Both the position numbers and the translations under genes were made by a program. From positions 62,001 to 126,000 of the forward strand of contig JAOZHY010000016.1 of assembly GCA_026014595.1 (NCBI GenBank): DNA of 64,000 bases, in the 5' to 3' direction. Source of the stretch: Candidatus Bathyarchaeota archaeon. Lineage in GTDB: Archaea > Thermoproteota > Bathyarchaeia > Bathyarchaeales > Bathycorpusculaceae. The notes under the pieces were generated by a model. That model was not told where the DNA came from, did not search any database, and saw nothing but the letters and a program-made list of their open reading frames with translations. Each line of letters starts with the position of its first letter. The stretch's first letter is position 1. Of the stretch, positions 34,129 through 43,147 are shown piece after piece.

Positions 34129-35058
34129 TCAAAGCCCTTTTATTGCTTCCAGAATCTCTTCCCGAACATAGTAGCTCTTTGACTGTGTGTCTGAGAGAAA
34201 ACCCTGAATCATTTTAGGATGTTCTTCCTTCCTGACAAATCTGAAAGCCTCAGGATAATTTATCCCAAGTACTCCTGCCCTCGCTATGGCTGATGCACGT
34301 TCCCAAAAAGCAGGCGCGTCTTCTATGTAATCCTTCAAAACGTTAATGGTTTCATTAAACCTGGGAAGGTTGAACATTTCCGCGTGACGTGCACACTTTT
34401 CGAGGCAGTCGCGGGGGAAAAGAGACCAGTACCTGAAAATTGGCCGAGGTAGATATATGGCTTTCGAAAAATTGTTATTGGCGGAATCGGCATATGTCCA
34501 TTCGACTCCTCTTCCAATAAGGCGGAGAAACCTGCGAGGGTTCCTGAGACTCTTGAAGGCTTCGGAGACTATAAAGGCCCGGCTCGGACCAAGCGCCCAC
34601 GCATCCCCGATTGCCACTATTCCTGGTAGGTTCTTGGCAAACCGCAGCCTGTACTCTTGAGAGAATCTGTAGCTCCACATCAGGTGAAGGTAAGGAAAAC
34701 TGAAACTGTGGACATTGGGCAACATTTCCGGCAAGGCTCTAATGAAATCAACGCTTCCTTCATGCACAACCTCGTTTGCCTGAACAGAGAAAATGTAATT
34801 GAACCTGCATTTTTTCCTGACGGCGTTCGTAAGCTCCCCAAGAACCTTCATCCGTCTCACGGCAGGCCAATGTTGTCTGAAAATTTTGATTTTCCTGTTC
34901 GATTTTGAAAGGCGTTGCACAACTTCAAAAGTTCCGTCTGTGGAATATCCTTCAGCTATCAAAAACTCGTCACAAATCGGCAAAGCAGATGCTATGGCTT
35001 CCACGAAAGGGTATCCCTGTTTCAGTACGTTCTTAACGATCATGAAACCCGAAATCAT
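34129..35058 (-). CDS. GT2-like glycosyltransferase, divergent
   Basis: A 309-residue protein beginning ISGFMIVKNVLKQGYPFVEA, with DEFLIAEGYSTDGTFEVVQR and FSVQANEVVHEGS where the DxD site would be (here QANE). This form is seen in glycosyltransferases that resemble the TPR-type GT2 group. The acidic metal site is weak, so it may be inactive or use another donor. It has no membrane segments. It closes the glycan cluster, divergent from gdhA. Confidence 0.7.
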   Translation of the reverse strand: MISGFMIVKNVLKQGYPFVEAIASALPICDEFLIAEGYSTDGTFEVVQRLSKSNRKIKIFRQHWPAVRRMKVLGELTNAVRKKCRFNYIFSVQANEVVHEGSVDFIRALPEMLPNVHSFSFPYLHLMWSYRFSQEYRLRFAKNLPGIVAIGDAWALGPSRAFIVSEAFKSLRNPRRFLRLIGRGVEWTYADSANNNFSKAIYLPRPIFRYWSLFPRDCLEKCARHAEMFNLPRFNETINVLKDYIEDAPAFWERASAIARAGVLGINYPEAFRFVRKEEHPKMIQGFLSDTQSKSYYVREEILEAIKGL

Positions 35059-35170
35059 AGTATCAAAAAGCGTTATTGGACTGTTACCTAATTAAGATTC
35101 GCGTTGACTTTGCTGGTCGCCAAGAATAGTTATGGAGGTGAAGCGCGGGAGCGGAATGTAGACTAGAAAG

Positions 35171-35180
35171 CAATTTTAAT
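35171..35180 (+). promoter_or_regulatory. TATA-like box for gdhA
   Basis: CAATTTTAAT is centred about 37 nt before the ATG at 35213. A GTGATG stretch in the short predicted leader could act as ribosome binding site. Confidence 0.4.
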
Positions 35181-35212
35181 AGCTGAGCGACACTATCGTG
35201 TAGTGATGTTTT

Positions 35213-36463
35213 ATGGCAAATGAACACGCGCCTTTAACGGTTGCGTTAGAACAACTTGACCTTGCAGCCAAAAAGCTGCACCTTGACCATGGAATTCATA
35301 AAATTCTCAGCGAGCCCAAAAGGACCATCATGGTCTCCATCGACATAAAGATGGACGACTGCACGGTTGGAGTGTTTAAAGGCATCCGAGTTCAGCACTG
35401 GGACGTGAAAGGACCATTTAAAGGCGGAATCCGCTACTACCCGAACATCACAGTCGACGAAGTGACCGCGCTTGCTATGCTCATGACGTGGAAATGTGCA
35501 GTAGCAGATATCCCTTACGGCGGCGCAAAAGGCGGGGTGTGCTGCGACACCAAGAAAATGAGCCTTGGCGAACTGGAAAGGCTAACGCGCCGCTACGTGA
35601 GCCTCATCGCGGATTACCTTGGACCGCACCGGGACATCCCAGCGCCTGACATGTACACTGACGCACAGACTATGGCGTGGATAATGGATACCTACAGCCA
35701 ACTCAAGGGCTACAGCATCCCTGAGTCTGTCACGGGAAAACCAGTTGAAATTGGCGGGTCGGAAGGAAGAACCGAAGCGACAGGCAGAGGCGTAGTTCAC
35801 TGCATAAAAAAGGCAGCCGAAGCCACCGGCTTGAGGCTCAAAAACGCCACGGTAGCCATACAGGGATTCGGCAACGTTGGATACCACGCAGCTCAAGCAA
35901 TCCACGACATAGGCAGCAGGGTCGTCGCGGTAAGTGACTCCACGGGAGGAATCTACTGCGCGGAGGGTCTTGATCCCGCCCAAGTGTTGGCGCACAAGGA
36001 GAAAACAGGCTCAGTTCAAAACTTCAAAGGCTGCACCAATATCACTAACGAAGAGCTCTTAGAAGCAGAATGTGACATACTCATCCCTGCCGCGTTAGGG
36101 AACCAAATAAAAAGGACGAACGCGAACAAAATCAAGGCACGCATGATTGCTGAAGCCGCCAACGGACCCACGACACCTGAAGCGGACAGGATTCTGTTCG
36201 AGAAGGGAACATGTCTTATCCCCGACATTCTCGCCAACTCTGGAGGGGTCACTGTCAGCTATTTCGAATGGGTTCAAAACTTGACGAGGGAGCACTGGTC
36301 GCTGGAGGAAGTGAACAGGAAGCTTGAGAGCAAGATGACCAAAGCCTTCGACGACGTGTATAAGCTTTCGCAGGAAGAAGAGAGTGACATGCGAACAGCC
36401 GCTTTGATGTTAGGTGTGGGAAGAGTTGCCAATGCGATACGGACACGCGGCCTCTGGCCCTAA
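35213..36463 (+). CDS. gdhA: Glutamate dehydrogenase
   Basis: A 416-residue hexameric-type Glu/Leu dehydrogenase that interconverts glutamate with 2-oxoglutarate and ammonia. KGGIRYYP (residues 71-78), the catalytic lysine region MTWKCAVADIPYGGAKGGV (about 91-109), the second-domain nucleotide site IQGFGNVGYHAAQ and the C-terminal SGGVTVSYFEWVQN are all intact. The coenzyme cannot be fixed with certainty. Length and order are normal for archaeal GDH. It stands as a single gene, and it would supply glutamate to the aminotransferases at 11568 and 12814. Confidence 0.97.
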   Translation: MANEHAPLTVALEQLDLAAKKLHLDHGIHKILSEPKRTIMVSIDIKMDDCTVGVFKGIRVQHWDVKGPFKGGIRYYPNITVDEVTALAMLMTWKCAVADIPYGGAKGGVCCDTKKMSLGELERLTRRYVSLIADYLGPHRDIPAPDMYTDAQTMAWIMDTYSQLKGYSIPESVTGKPVEIGGSEGRTEATGRGVVHCIKKAAEATGLRLKNATVAIQGFGNVGYHAAQAIHDIGSRVVAVSDSTGGIYCAEGLDPAQVLAHKEKTGSVQNFKGCTNITNEELLEAECDILIPAALGNQIKRTNANKIKARMIAEAANGPTTPEADRILFEKGTCLIPDILANSGGVTVSYFEWVQNLTREHWSLEEVNRKLESKMTKAFDDVYKLSQEEESDMRTAALMLGVGRVANAIRTRGLWP

Positions 36464-36628
36464 CAAAAACGGGGACAAGCCCTTTCTTGCATCGCTAAAA
36501 ATGCACAGGTGCTGCAGGTTTGGTTTCCCTAAATTCTCGAATTGACTAATCTAAATCTTTAAACTATTCCTCTTATATCCTGTTTCACCGCATAAAGGGA
36601 AGGAAGAGTCAACGGGGGAACGGGTTGG

Positions 36629-37183
36629 ATGGAGTTGGACAATAAGAATTTGGATTTTTGTTTCGAAAACTCACTCGTGAAAGTTATCGCTAACAGGAAC
36701 TATCCGGAAATCAAGCTTGCCGGGTTAACGGTTGGCCCTTTCGAGGAGGGTAATGAGTATGAAATCTATTTTTGGGTTGCGCAAATGTTCGCGGAGCAGG
36801 GAATCGCCCATTTCCGTGAAGAAGACAGCTTAGACGCTGCCAAGCTTTACAAAGTTATTTGGAAAGAACGTGTGCAAATTGCTGGACAGATATCTGAGCT
36901 TCCAGAGGATTTTTATCCTAAACTCCGCCGGTACCTCGCAAGCATGAAGGAGGAAATAGCGAAGCAGCCTGAGAAAGTGCAGGAATATGAGAAGGCGAAG
37001 CATTTGGCGTGGGACATCGTGGATTCAAGACTGAAAAAAATAGTTGCTTTATCCGCAGGTCCCGCCCAAACCGATCAGGTTCTGAAAAAGTTTACAAGCG
37101 AGGAGAAATTCATTTACCAGCAACTCGGCAGGATAATCAACGAGTGGAAAGCTCACATACTTGAACATGAAGGGGAAACGTGA
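36629..37183 (+). CDS. gins23: GINS complex subunit, GINS23 (Psf2/Psf3) type
   Basis: A 184-residue protein. The small beta-type domain comes first (VKVIANRNYPEIKLAGLTVG and FEEGNEYEIYFWVAQMFAEQ), followed by a long helical domain. That order is the Psf2/Psf3 (GINS23) arrangement rather than the Sld5/Psf1 one. GINS binds MCM and Cdc45/RecJ in the replicative helicase. The next gene is mcm, only four nt downstream, a pairing also known in other TACK archaea. The identification relies on the pattern and on mcm; sequence conservation in GINS is low. Confidence 0.8.
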   Translation: MELDNKNLDFCFENSLVKVIANRNYPEIKLAGLTVGPFEEGNEYEIYFWVAQMFAEQGIAHFREEDSLDAAKLYKVIWKERVQIAGQISELPEDFYPKLRRYLASMKEEIAKQPEKVQEYEKAKHLAWDIVDSRLKKIVALSAGPAQTDQVLKKFTSEEKFIYQQLGRIINEWKAHILEHEGET

Positions 37184-37187
37184 ACGG

Positions 37188-39224
37188 ATGGCTAAAGAGC
37201 TGCAAACCATAGACCCGCAGGAACGATTTCTGGAATTTTTCAAAAGAGAAAAGTACCGCCAGAGAATCTCGCAGATGGCGATAGCAGGAAGAGAATCGGT
37301 CACAGTTGATTTCATAGACCTTTTCAGCTTCGACCAGAGACTCGCCGAGAGACTCCTCGAGAAGCCTGATGACTATTTGCAGTACGCAGGCAACGCGGCA
37401 TATGCTCAACTCGGAATTCAAGACGCGGAATACGCGGAGAAATTAGAGAAAGTAACCGTTCGCATCGTGCAGCTTTTGGGAAAAGAGCAGCTGAGAAAAC
37501 TTGGCTCAAAACAGTTGGGCAAACTCGTCATGGTTGAAGGCATCGTGGTACGAGCCACACCAGTGCGCCCCATGGTTATGAAAGCCTCTTTCAAATGCAA
37601 ACGCTGCGGAACACAGACACAGGTGGAGCAGTCAGGTCCATTTCTAAGAGCACCGTTCGAGTGCAGCGACCCCTCATGCAGGCAGAAAGGACCCTTCGAG
37701 TTCGTTCAAGAGGAATCCACGTTCATAGACTCGCAGGACCTGCGCCTACAGGAGAGACCAGAGGATTTGCCGCCTGGTCAGCTTCCCCGCACGTTGAACG
37801 TTAAGCTTGTGGGGAGCGAAATTGTTGACTTAGCCAGACCAGGAGACCACGTTTCCCTCGTTGGAATCGTCCGCGCCTTCGCGCCCTCTCGCCCAGGGAT
37901 CGGCAAGCTCCGCACTTTCATACTGCACGTGGATGCTAATTCCCTTGAGGTTTTAGGCAAAGAACCCGAGACTTCGCCGCCGTCTCCTGAAGAGGAGCAG
38001 AAAATCCTTGAACTCGCAAAAGACCCGTGGGTTCATAGGAAAATCATGAATTCAATAGCGCCCTCAATCTACGGCTACGAACACATCAAAGAAGCCATCA
38101 TGTACCTTCTCTTCGGCGGAGTATCAAAAACCCTGCCAGACATCACCGTAAGAGGTGAGATGAACGCGCTTCTGATAGGCGACCCAGGCACAGCCAAATC
38201 GCAGTTGCTGCAATATGTGGCGAGGATTGCGCCGCGTGGCTTGTACACATCAGGACGCGGAACCACTGCCGCCGGCTTAACCGCCGCCGTCATTAGAGAA
38301 AAAGGCGGCTCCATGAGTCTGGAGGCAGGAGCACTTGTGCTAGCCGACAAAGGAATAGCCTGTATCGACGAGATGGACAAAATGCGTCCAGAAGACCGCG
38401 TTGCCATTCACGAAGCCATGGAGCAGCACACGGTTTCAGTCGCCAAAGGAGGCATCGTTGCCACTTTGAACGCTCGAACCGCCATACTTGCGGCTGCGAA
38501 CCCGTCCTTGGGCAGATACGAGCCGCACCGAACGGTGGCGGAGAACATTTCGCTTCCAGTGACGATTCTGTCTAGGTTCGACCTGATTTTTGTGCTGCGT
38601 GACGTGCCTGACAGGGAGGCGGATGGGAAGATGTCTCGGCACATCCTTGAAATTCACAGAAAAGGCGCAAGTCCCGTGGAGGCGCAGATTGACCCAGAAC
38701 TTGTGCGCAAGTATATCAGCTACGCGAAGGGAATCAAGCCTGTATTAAGCAATGAAGCACTGAACCGCCTTAGCGATTTCTATCTGGCGATGCGTGCGGC
38801 AAGCGAGACAGAAGGATCTCCCGTGGCGATAACCGCGCGCCAACTGGAATCGCTTGTGCGTATTGCTGAGGCAAGAGCGCGTGTAGCGTTGCGGAAAGAG
38901 GTGTCTGGTGAAGACGCGGAAGCCGCCATTGCGATAATGAAGAGGTCTCTTGAGGAGGTTGGAATCGACCTGTCCTCGTTCAAGATGGACATTGACATCA
39001 TAATGACTGGGAAGCCTAAAAGCATGCGGGACAGGCTGCAGGTGATTCTTTCGGTGCTGACTGAAATGGAAAAAGTGACGGGCGTAGTTGAGAAATCGGC
39101 GCTTATGGACGAAGTAGAGTCAAAACACAAGATCCCAAGAGCCGAAACCGAACGTATGCTGGGGCAGTTGCTGCGTGAAGGCACGATTTACGAACCCAAA
39201 GAAGGCTATATCAAGAAGACGTAG
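37188..39224 (+). CDS. mcm: Replicative helicase MCM
   Basis: About 678 residues. The N-terminal domain has a zinc site (CKRCGTQTQ then CSDPSCRQKG) and the beta-hairpin region. The AAA+ core carries Walker A GDPGTAKSQ, Walker B CIDEMDKM, sensor 1 AAANPSLGRY and the arginine finger SRFDLIFVLRD. A C-terminal winged helix ends the chain. It unwinds DNA at the fork. I place the start at ATG 37188, four nt after the gins23 stop, with GTGAACGG upstream. A longer frame to 37161 overlaps gins23. wecB begins 15 nt after the stop. Confidence 0.97.
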   Translation: MAKELQTIDPQERFLEFFKREKYRQRISQMAIAGRESVTVDFIDLFSFDQRLAERLLEKPDDYLQYAGNAAYAQLGIQDAEYAEKLEKVTVRIVQLLGKEQLRKLGSKQLGKLVMVEGIVVRATPVRPMVMKASFKCKRCGTQTQVEQSGPFLRAPFECSDPSCRQKGPFEFVQEESTFIDSQDLRLQERPEDLPPGQLPRTLNVKLVGSEIVDLARPGDHVSLVGIVRAFAPSRPGIGKLRTFILHVDANSLEVLGKEPETSPPSPEEEQKILELAKDPWVHRKIMNSIAPSIYGYEHIKEAIMYLLFGGVSKTLPDITVRGEMNALLIGDPGTAKSQLLQYVARIAPRGLYTSGRGTTAAGLTAAVIREKGGSMSLEAGALVLADKGIACIDEMDKMRPEDRVAIHEAMEQHTVSVAKGGIVATLNARTAILAAANPSLGRYEPHRTVAENISLPVTILSRFDLIFVLRDVPDREADGKMSRHILEIHRKGASPVEAQIDPELVRKYISYAKGIKPVLSNEALNRLSDFYLAMRAASETEGSPVAITARQLESLVRIAEARARVALRKEVSGEDAEAAIAIMKRSLEEVGIDLSSFKMDIDIIMTGKPKSMRDRLQVILSVLTEMEKVTGVVEKSALMDEVESKHKIPRAETERMLGQLLREGTIYEPKEGYIKKT

Positions 39225-39239
39225 TTGGCTGGTTGATGG

Positions 39240-40331
39240 ATGAAGGCTGTCACGGTTGTTGCGGGCACGAGACCAGAAATCATCAAGATGGCGCCTGTCA
39301 TAAGAGCGCTGAAGAAGCGCAAGGTTCCTATGGCTTTCGTTCATTGCGGTCAACATTACGATTATAACATGTCGCAGCAGTTCATCGAAGACCTTGAACT
39401 TCCACCGCCGGATTACACTTTCAAGATTAAAGCCTACTCGGCTGGCGTGCAGACAGCACGAATAATGATGAACATGGACGAACTGCTGAAAAAAACCGCG
39501 CCGTCGCTTGTTTTGGTTGAAGGTGACACTAACAGTGTGCTTGCGGCGGCGCTGGCAGCAAATAAGCGTGGGGTTCCTGTTGGTCACGTGGAGGCGGGAT
39601 TGAGAAGCTTTGACCTGCGCATGCCCGAGGAGCACAACAGGCGCTTGACAGACCACCTATCCGAGTGCTTGTTCGCTCCGACTGCGCTGGCGGAAGCAAA
39701 TTTGAAAAAAGAGAACGTCTGGGGCAAAATCTTCGTGACCGGCAACACGATAATAGACGCCGTGCTCCAGCATCTGCCGATAGCAGAGAAAAAATCCAAA
39801 ATACTGGGCAAAATTCACTTCAAGAGGTTCGCTTTAGCCACGGCTCACCGGGCAGAGAACGTGGATGACTTGAAGGTTTTAAAAAATTTCATCGGTGCCT
39901 TCGCCGAGTCGCCTGTGCCTGTTGTTTATCCGATGCACCCACGCACCAAGAAGAGGCTGCGCCAGAACAGGATGTACTCGCAACTCGTGAAGAGCGGGAA
40001 CGTTCAAGTTCTTCCACCGGTTGGGTACTTGGATTTTCTGGTGCTGATGAGACGTTGCGAGTTGATAGTGACGGATTCCGGCGGAATCCAAGAGGAAGCG
40101 ACGGCGCCATCCATCAGGAAACCTGTGTTGGTGATTCGCCTATCCACGGAGAGACCTGAAGCGGTGGAGGCTGGTTTCGCCAAAGTTGTCGGAACTGAGA
40201 AGCAGAAAATCTTGGCAGGCATAGAAGCAGTTTTGGCACAGCGGAAAGAATTGCCCACAACGTCTCCTTTTGGTGATGGAAGCACAGCGGAGAAAATTGT
40301 GGAGATAATTCAGAACGAGTTTTCCATCTGA
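39240..40331 (+). CDS. wecB: UDP-N-acetylglucosamine 2-epimerase, non-hydrolysing
   Basis: A 363-residue GT-B-fold epimerase that makes UDP-ManNAc from UDP-GlcNAc for surface glycans. The opening VTVVAGTRPEIIKMAPVIRA, the HCGQHYDYNMSQ segment, VEGDTNSVLAAALAA, HVEAGLRSFDLRMPEEHNRR and the UDP-binding DSGGIQEEA are all intact. It starts 15 nt after mcm, so it probably shares its message, an unusual partner for replication genes. Its product would feed a UDP-ManNAc dehydrogenase-like step such as the protein at 28872. Confidence 0.95.
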   Translation: MKAVTVVAGTRPEIIKMAPVIRALKKRKVPMAFVHCGQHYDYNMSQQFIEDLELPPPDYTFKIKAYSAGVQTARIMMNMDELLKKTAPSLVLVEGDTNSVLAAALAANKRGVPVGHVEAGLRSFDLRMPEEHNRRLTDHLSECLFAPTALAEANLKKENVWGKIFVTGNTIIDAVLQHLPIAEKKSKILGKIHFKRFALATAHRAENVDDLKVLKNFIGAFAESPVPVVYPMHPRTKKRLRQNRMYSQLVKSGNVQVLPPVGYLDFLVLMRRCELIVTDSGGIQEEATAPSIRKPVLVIRLSTERPEAVEAGFAKVVGTEKQKILAGIEAVLAQRKELPTTSPFGDGSTAEKIVEIIQNEFSI

Positions 40332-40410
40332 TATTCACAGAAGATACCCGCTGTTACAGCGGAAAAGCTTTCTTAAAAGAGAAAGAAGAGTGGGAAAGAA
40401 TTGGCTGACT

Positions 40411-41796
40411 TTACTGCTTTCGTATCATCGCTTTGGCTCTGAGTACGCTGCCTTTCAGGTCGATTCTCGATGGGCAGACAAAGCTGCAGTGTCCACAGCC
40501 GTCGCAGTAGTCCGCGTTGAGTTTCACTAGTTTCTCTACGTCCATTTTGTCGAAGGCTTCTTTGATCACTATCGGACTTAGTTTGTGGCAGCAAACGCGC
40601 ATGCAGGCTCCGCACCTTATGCATTCGTAGGTTTTGACTTCAATGAATTGTTTGGCTTTGGGAAGTTTCGGTGTTTTCTTCTCTGTGGTGGGTTTCAGCT
40701 TGCCCACTCTGTCCAAGAACGGCGACGTAAGGTTCATTATGACTAGCGCCAGGATTGAGCCGCCTAAGAAACCCATGTATGTTTGAATCAGCACCGTCAA
40801 CACTCCTAAGCCTGCACCGAATATTATTTGTCCCATGTACGTGAGAGGCGTAGTTGCTGGGTCTGTTGCCATGAAGAACGCTAGGAATATTGAGCTGCCG
40901 ACGAATAGTTCAAAGCCGAGCCTTAGCAGTAAGTCGCCGCCTGGATATGCATAGTTCAGAATCACCGACATTATTGCGACTGTTACAAAGTAAGATACTG
41001 TGATTCTCCATTTTATGTATCGGCGCGCAAGAACAAATAGGGCTATGCCAACGATGATTACTGCGAGGCTTGAGGCGCCACCTGCCCAACCGTGGAACTT
41101 ACTCAATAACAACAGATTAAATACATCACCTTGTGTAGGTGTGGGAGGGGTGCTTACAGCTGGATTTGCGAAGCAGTTTACTAAATAGTAGCCAAATCCT
41201 GCAGCGCCGTTGCCTGCGATTACGTCATAGCCGATTGGTCCAGCCAGTGAGGGTACTTGCAGTCCGCCTGTGACAAGATGGTCGGCAGGAATCAGAATTG
41301 TGAATAGTCCTACGAAACCTAGTACAACGAGTTTTGCTGCTGCGGCAGGATTTACGTATTTTCTTCCTTTTATGCCCTGTACTTTTTTGAATACAACCAT
41401 GCCAACTACGGTTATTAATGCGACGTAGATGAATGCTTCAGGACCAAGCAAAGGCAGCACCTCGCTTACGCGCATTACTGGTTCGCCAATCGTATAGGAT
41501 AATGCGACGATTAAGCCGAATACGGCGGCAGACATCGTGTTGAGTGGGCTGTCAGATGCTACCTTGTACAGTAGTGCGTCGATTCCGACTGCTATTCCGA
41601 CTGCTATGAGGCAATTGATTAGGACAGTTAAGCCGTATGACATGCCAGTTTGTGTGGCTGCTCCGTCTGCGTATGTTATTGTATAGACGTTCCACCACAT
41701 GACGATTGTTATTACTGCGAGTATTAGGAGTGCAACGAAGGTGTAAGTCATCAGTTTATCTTTAGTCATCCAAGAATACTCTTTTACTTTAGACAT
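40411..41796 (-). CDS. RnfD/NqrB-type membrane protein fused to a two-cluster ferredoxin domain
   Basis: A 461-residue protein. Residues about 15-370 form an RnfD/NqrB-like membrane domain with roughly ten helices and the family marker FFMATDPATTPLTYMGQ. Around KFHGWAGGASSLAVI the usual covalent-FMN threonine position reads Ser. Residues about 392-441 carry two [4Fe-4S] motifs, CIRCGACMRVC and CDGCGHCSFVC, resembling the ferredoxin part of RnfC. The other Rnf subunits are not encoded nearby. It might pass electrons from reduced ferredoxin to a quinone or other membrane acceptor, which is inference. The start ATG 41796 follows GAGGAG. Confidence 0.85.
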   Translation of the reverse strand: MSKVKEYSWMTKDKLMTYTFVALLILAVITIVMWWNVYTITYADGAATQTGMSYGLTVLINCLIAVGIAVGIDALLYKVASDSPLNTMSAAVFGLIVALSYTIGEPVMRVSEVLPLLGPEAFIYVALITVVGMVVFKKVQGIKGRKYVNPAAAAKLVVLGFVGLFTILIPADHLVTGGLQVPSLAGPIGYDVIAGNGAAGFGYYLVNCFANPAVSTPPTPTQGDVFNLLLLSKFHGWAGGASSLAVIIVGIALFVLARRYIKWRITVSYFVTVAIMSVILNYAYPGGDLLLRLGFELFVGSSIFLAFFMATDPATTPLTYMGQIIFGAGLGVLTVLIQTYMGFLGGSILALVIMNLTSPFLDRVGKLKPTTEKKTPKLPKAKQFIEVKTYECIRCGACMRVCCHKLSPIVIKEAFDKMDVEKLVKLNADYCDGCGHCSFVCPSRIDLKGSVLRAKAMIRKQ

Positions 41797-41844
41797 TCTT
41801 TACACAATCTCCTCGATTATGAATACGCTCAATTTAGGATGGTA

Positions 41845-41854
41845 AGTTTATAAG
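41845..41854 (-). promoter_or_regulatory. TATA box for the RnfD-ferredoxin gene
   Basis: On the minus strand CTTATAAACT lies about 52 nt before the ATG at 41796. The leader would include the GAGGAG ribosome binding site. Confidence 0.45.
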
Positions 41855-41962
41855 ACTTTCTCAAAACGGTTTAGAGGTCAACATTCCAATTAGGAAAATC
41901 CTGTATAAAGCGTAAACTCGAGTTAATCAAATTAATTGATAATTAAAAATGGGCGCGGTGGT

Positions 41963-43042
41963 TTAAACGTGGGCGTAAACGCGGTCTCCAGTGTACCTTC
42001 CAGTCTGCATCTCTTGCTCTATCTCGCGCAGAAGCAGTATCCGCTTGAACGTCGGCGGGTGCGTGGCAAACAGCGTATTCAGGTTGCTCCACGTAGACCT
42101 GGCTTCCTTTTCCATGGCGTGTTCAAGTTCGCGCTCGTCCAGCACGCCATCCTTGTCCAAGTCGTAGTCCTGCTTCTTCTCCAAAATGGCGTGGGCTTCC
42201 TGCTTCGCCAAAGCTGGGTCCTCAATGTAGAACGCTCGGACTTCCGAGGACGGTTGAGGTGCAAGGGATAAGCCATAAGTGATTTTCGTCAAGGCACTCT
42301 CCAAGCTTCGCGGGGAGCCTGTCACATAGGCGGAGTACGCGTCGGCGAAGTGTTCGCGCAGTCGGCTGAGCCGCATGACGCTGAGGAAGGTGATGATGTA
42401 AACTATGAACGCGATTACGCCTATGGCTATCAAGATTATGCCAGCGTTGTTCTCTTTGCCTCTTCGCCTAGAATAAGAGCTGAACATGCCTGCGCGCAAA
42501 GCACTCCAAGCAACAATGTACGCGATCAGTGGCAACGCTGAAAGCACTGTCATAACGATGTAATCCTTATGCTTTATGTGACCCAGCTCATGGGCTATGA
42601 CACCCTTAATTTCATCCTCGTTCAAGCTGGTCAACAAGCCTTCGTGAACAGCCAAGACGGCGCTGCTGGATGTTCTGCCGTAAGTGAAGGCGTTAGGCGT
42701 CTTGTTAGGAACCACGGCAAGTTTCGGCATGGGCAAACCGCTTTTGTCCGCAAGCTCCTTAACAGTGGATTCAAGCCATGGGTTTTCTCCAGGCTTAAGG
42801 AAGTGCAGCCGCGTGGAGGCAGCCACAACTACGGGTCCTATCAGGTACTGGAAAAGTATGAAGAGCCCAGCTCCGCCTAAAGCGACGATTAGCCCTGTCA
42901 CCAAATCCAGCTGCAGAAGGAACAGAATGGCGAATATGAAAATGCCGAATATGAAGCCAGCTATCAGTATGCTGGTCCCCATCGCAAATTTCAACTGCGC
43001 CAAATTCGCCAAAGCAGTTCGCCCCTTAACAATGCACATCAC
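41963..43042 (-). CDS. htpX: HtpX-type M48 membrane metalloprotease with an EF-hand insertion
   Basis: A 359-residue integral-membrane zinc protease. Two N-terminal helices (about 20-70), the zinc motif HELGH (151-155), two more helices (about 162-222) and the third ligand in LREHFADAYSAYV (Glu230) match HtpX. The C-terminal THPPTFKRI is also typical. Between them, residues 294-305 read DLDKDGVLDERE, a full canonical EF-hand calcium loop (Asp294, 296, 298, Asp302, Glu305) flanked by helix-forming sequence. HtpX degrades damaged membrane proteins; the EF-hand suggests calcium control. The start is either ATG 43042 or 43039, with an AT-rich box just upstream. Confidence 0.92.
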   Translation of the reverse strand: MMCIVKGRTALANLAQLKFAMGTSILIAGFIFGIFIFAILFLLQLDLVTGLIVALGGAGLFILFQYLIGPVVVAASTRLHFLKPGENPWLESTVKELADKSGLPMPKLAVVPNKTPNAFTYGRTSSSAVLAVHEGLLTSLNEDEIKGVIAHELGHIKHKDYIVMTVLSALPLIAYIVAWSALRAGMFSSYSRRRGKENNAGIILIAIGVIAFIVYIITFLSVMRLSRLREHFADAYSAYVTGSPRSLESALTKITYGLSLAPQPSSEVRAFYIEDPALAKQEAHAILEKKQDYDLDKDGVLDERELEHAMEKEARSTWSNLNTLFATHPPTFKRILLLREIEQEMQTGRYTGDRVYAHV

Positions 43043-43147
43043 ATGATTGAAGAATTAAATCTTTCTAAGGACTCCCAAGCGAAAATGCTCAGGAGAACGG
43101 TCAAAACAAATTAATCCTGAACACCGAACATGATATGGGGGAACTGA

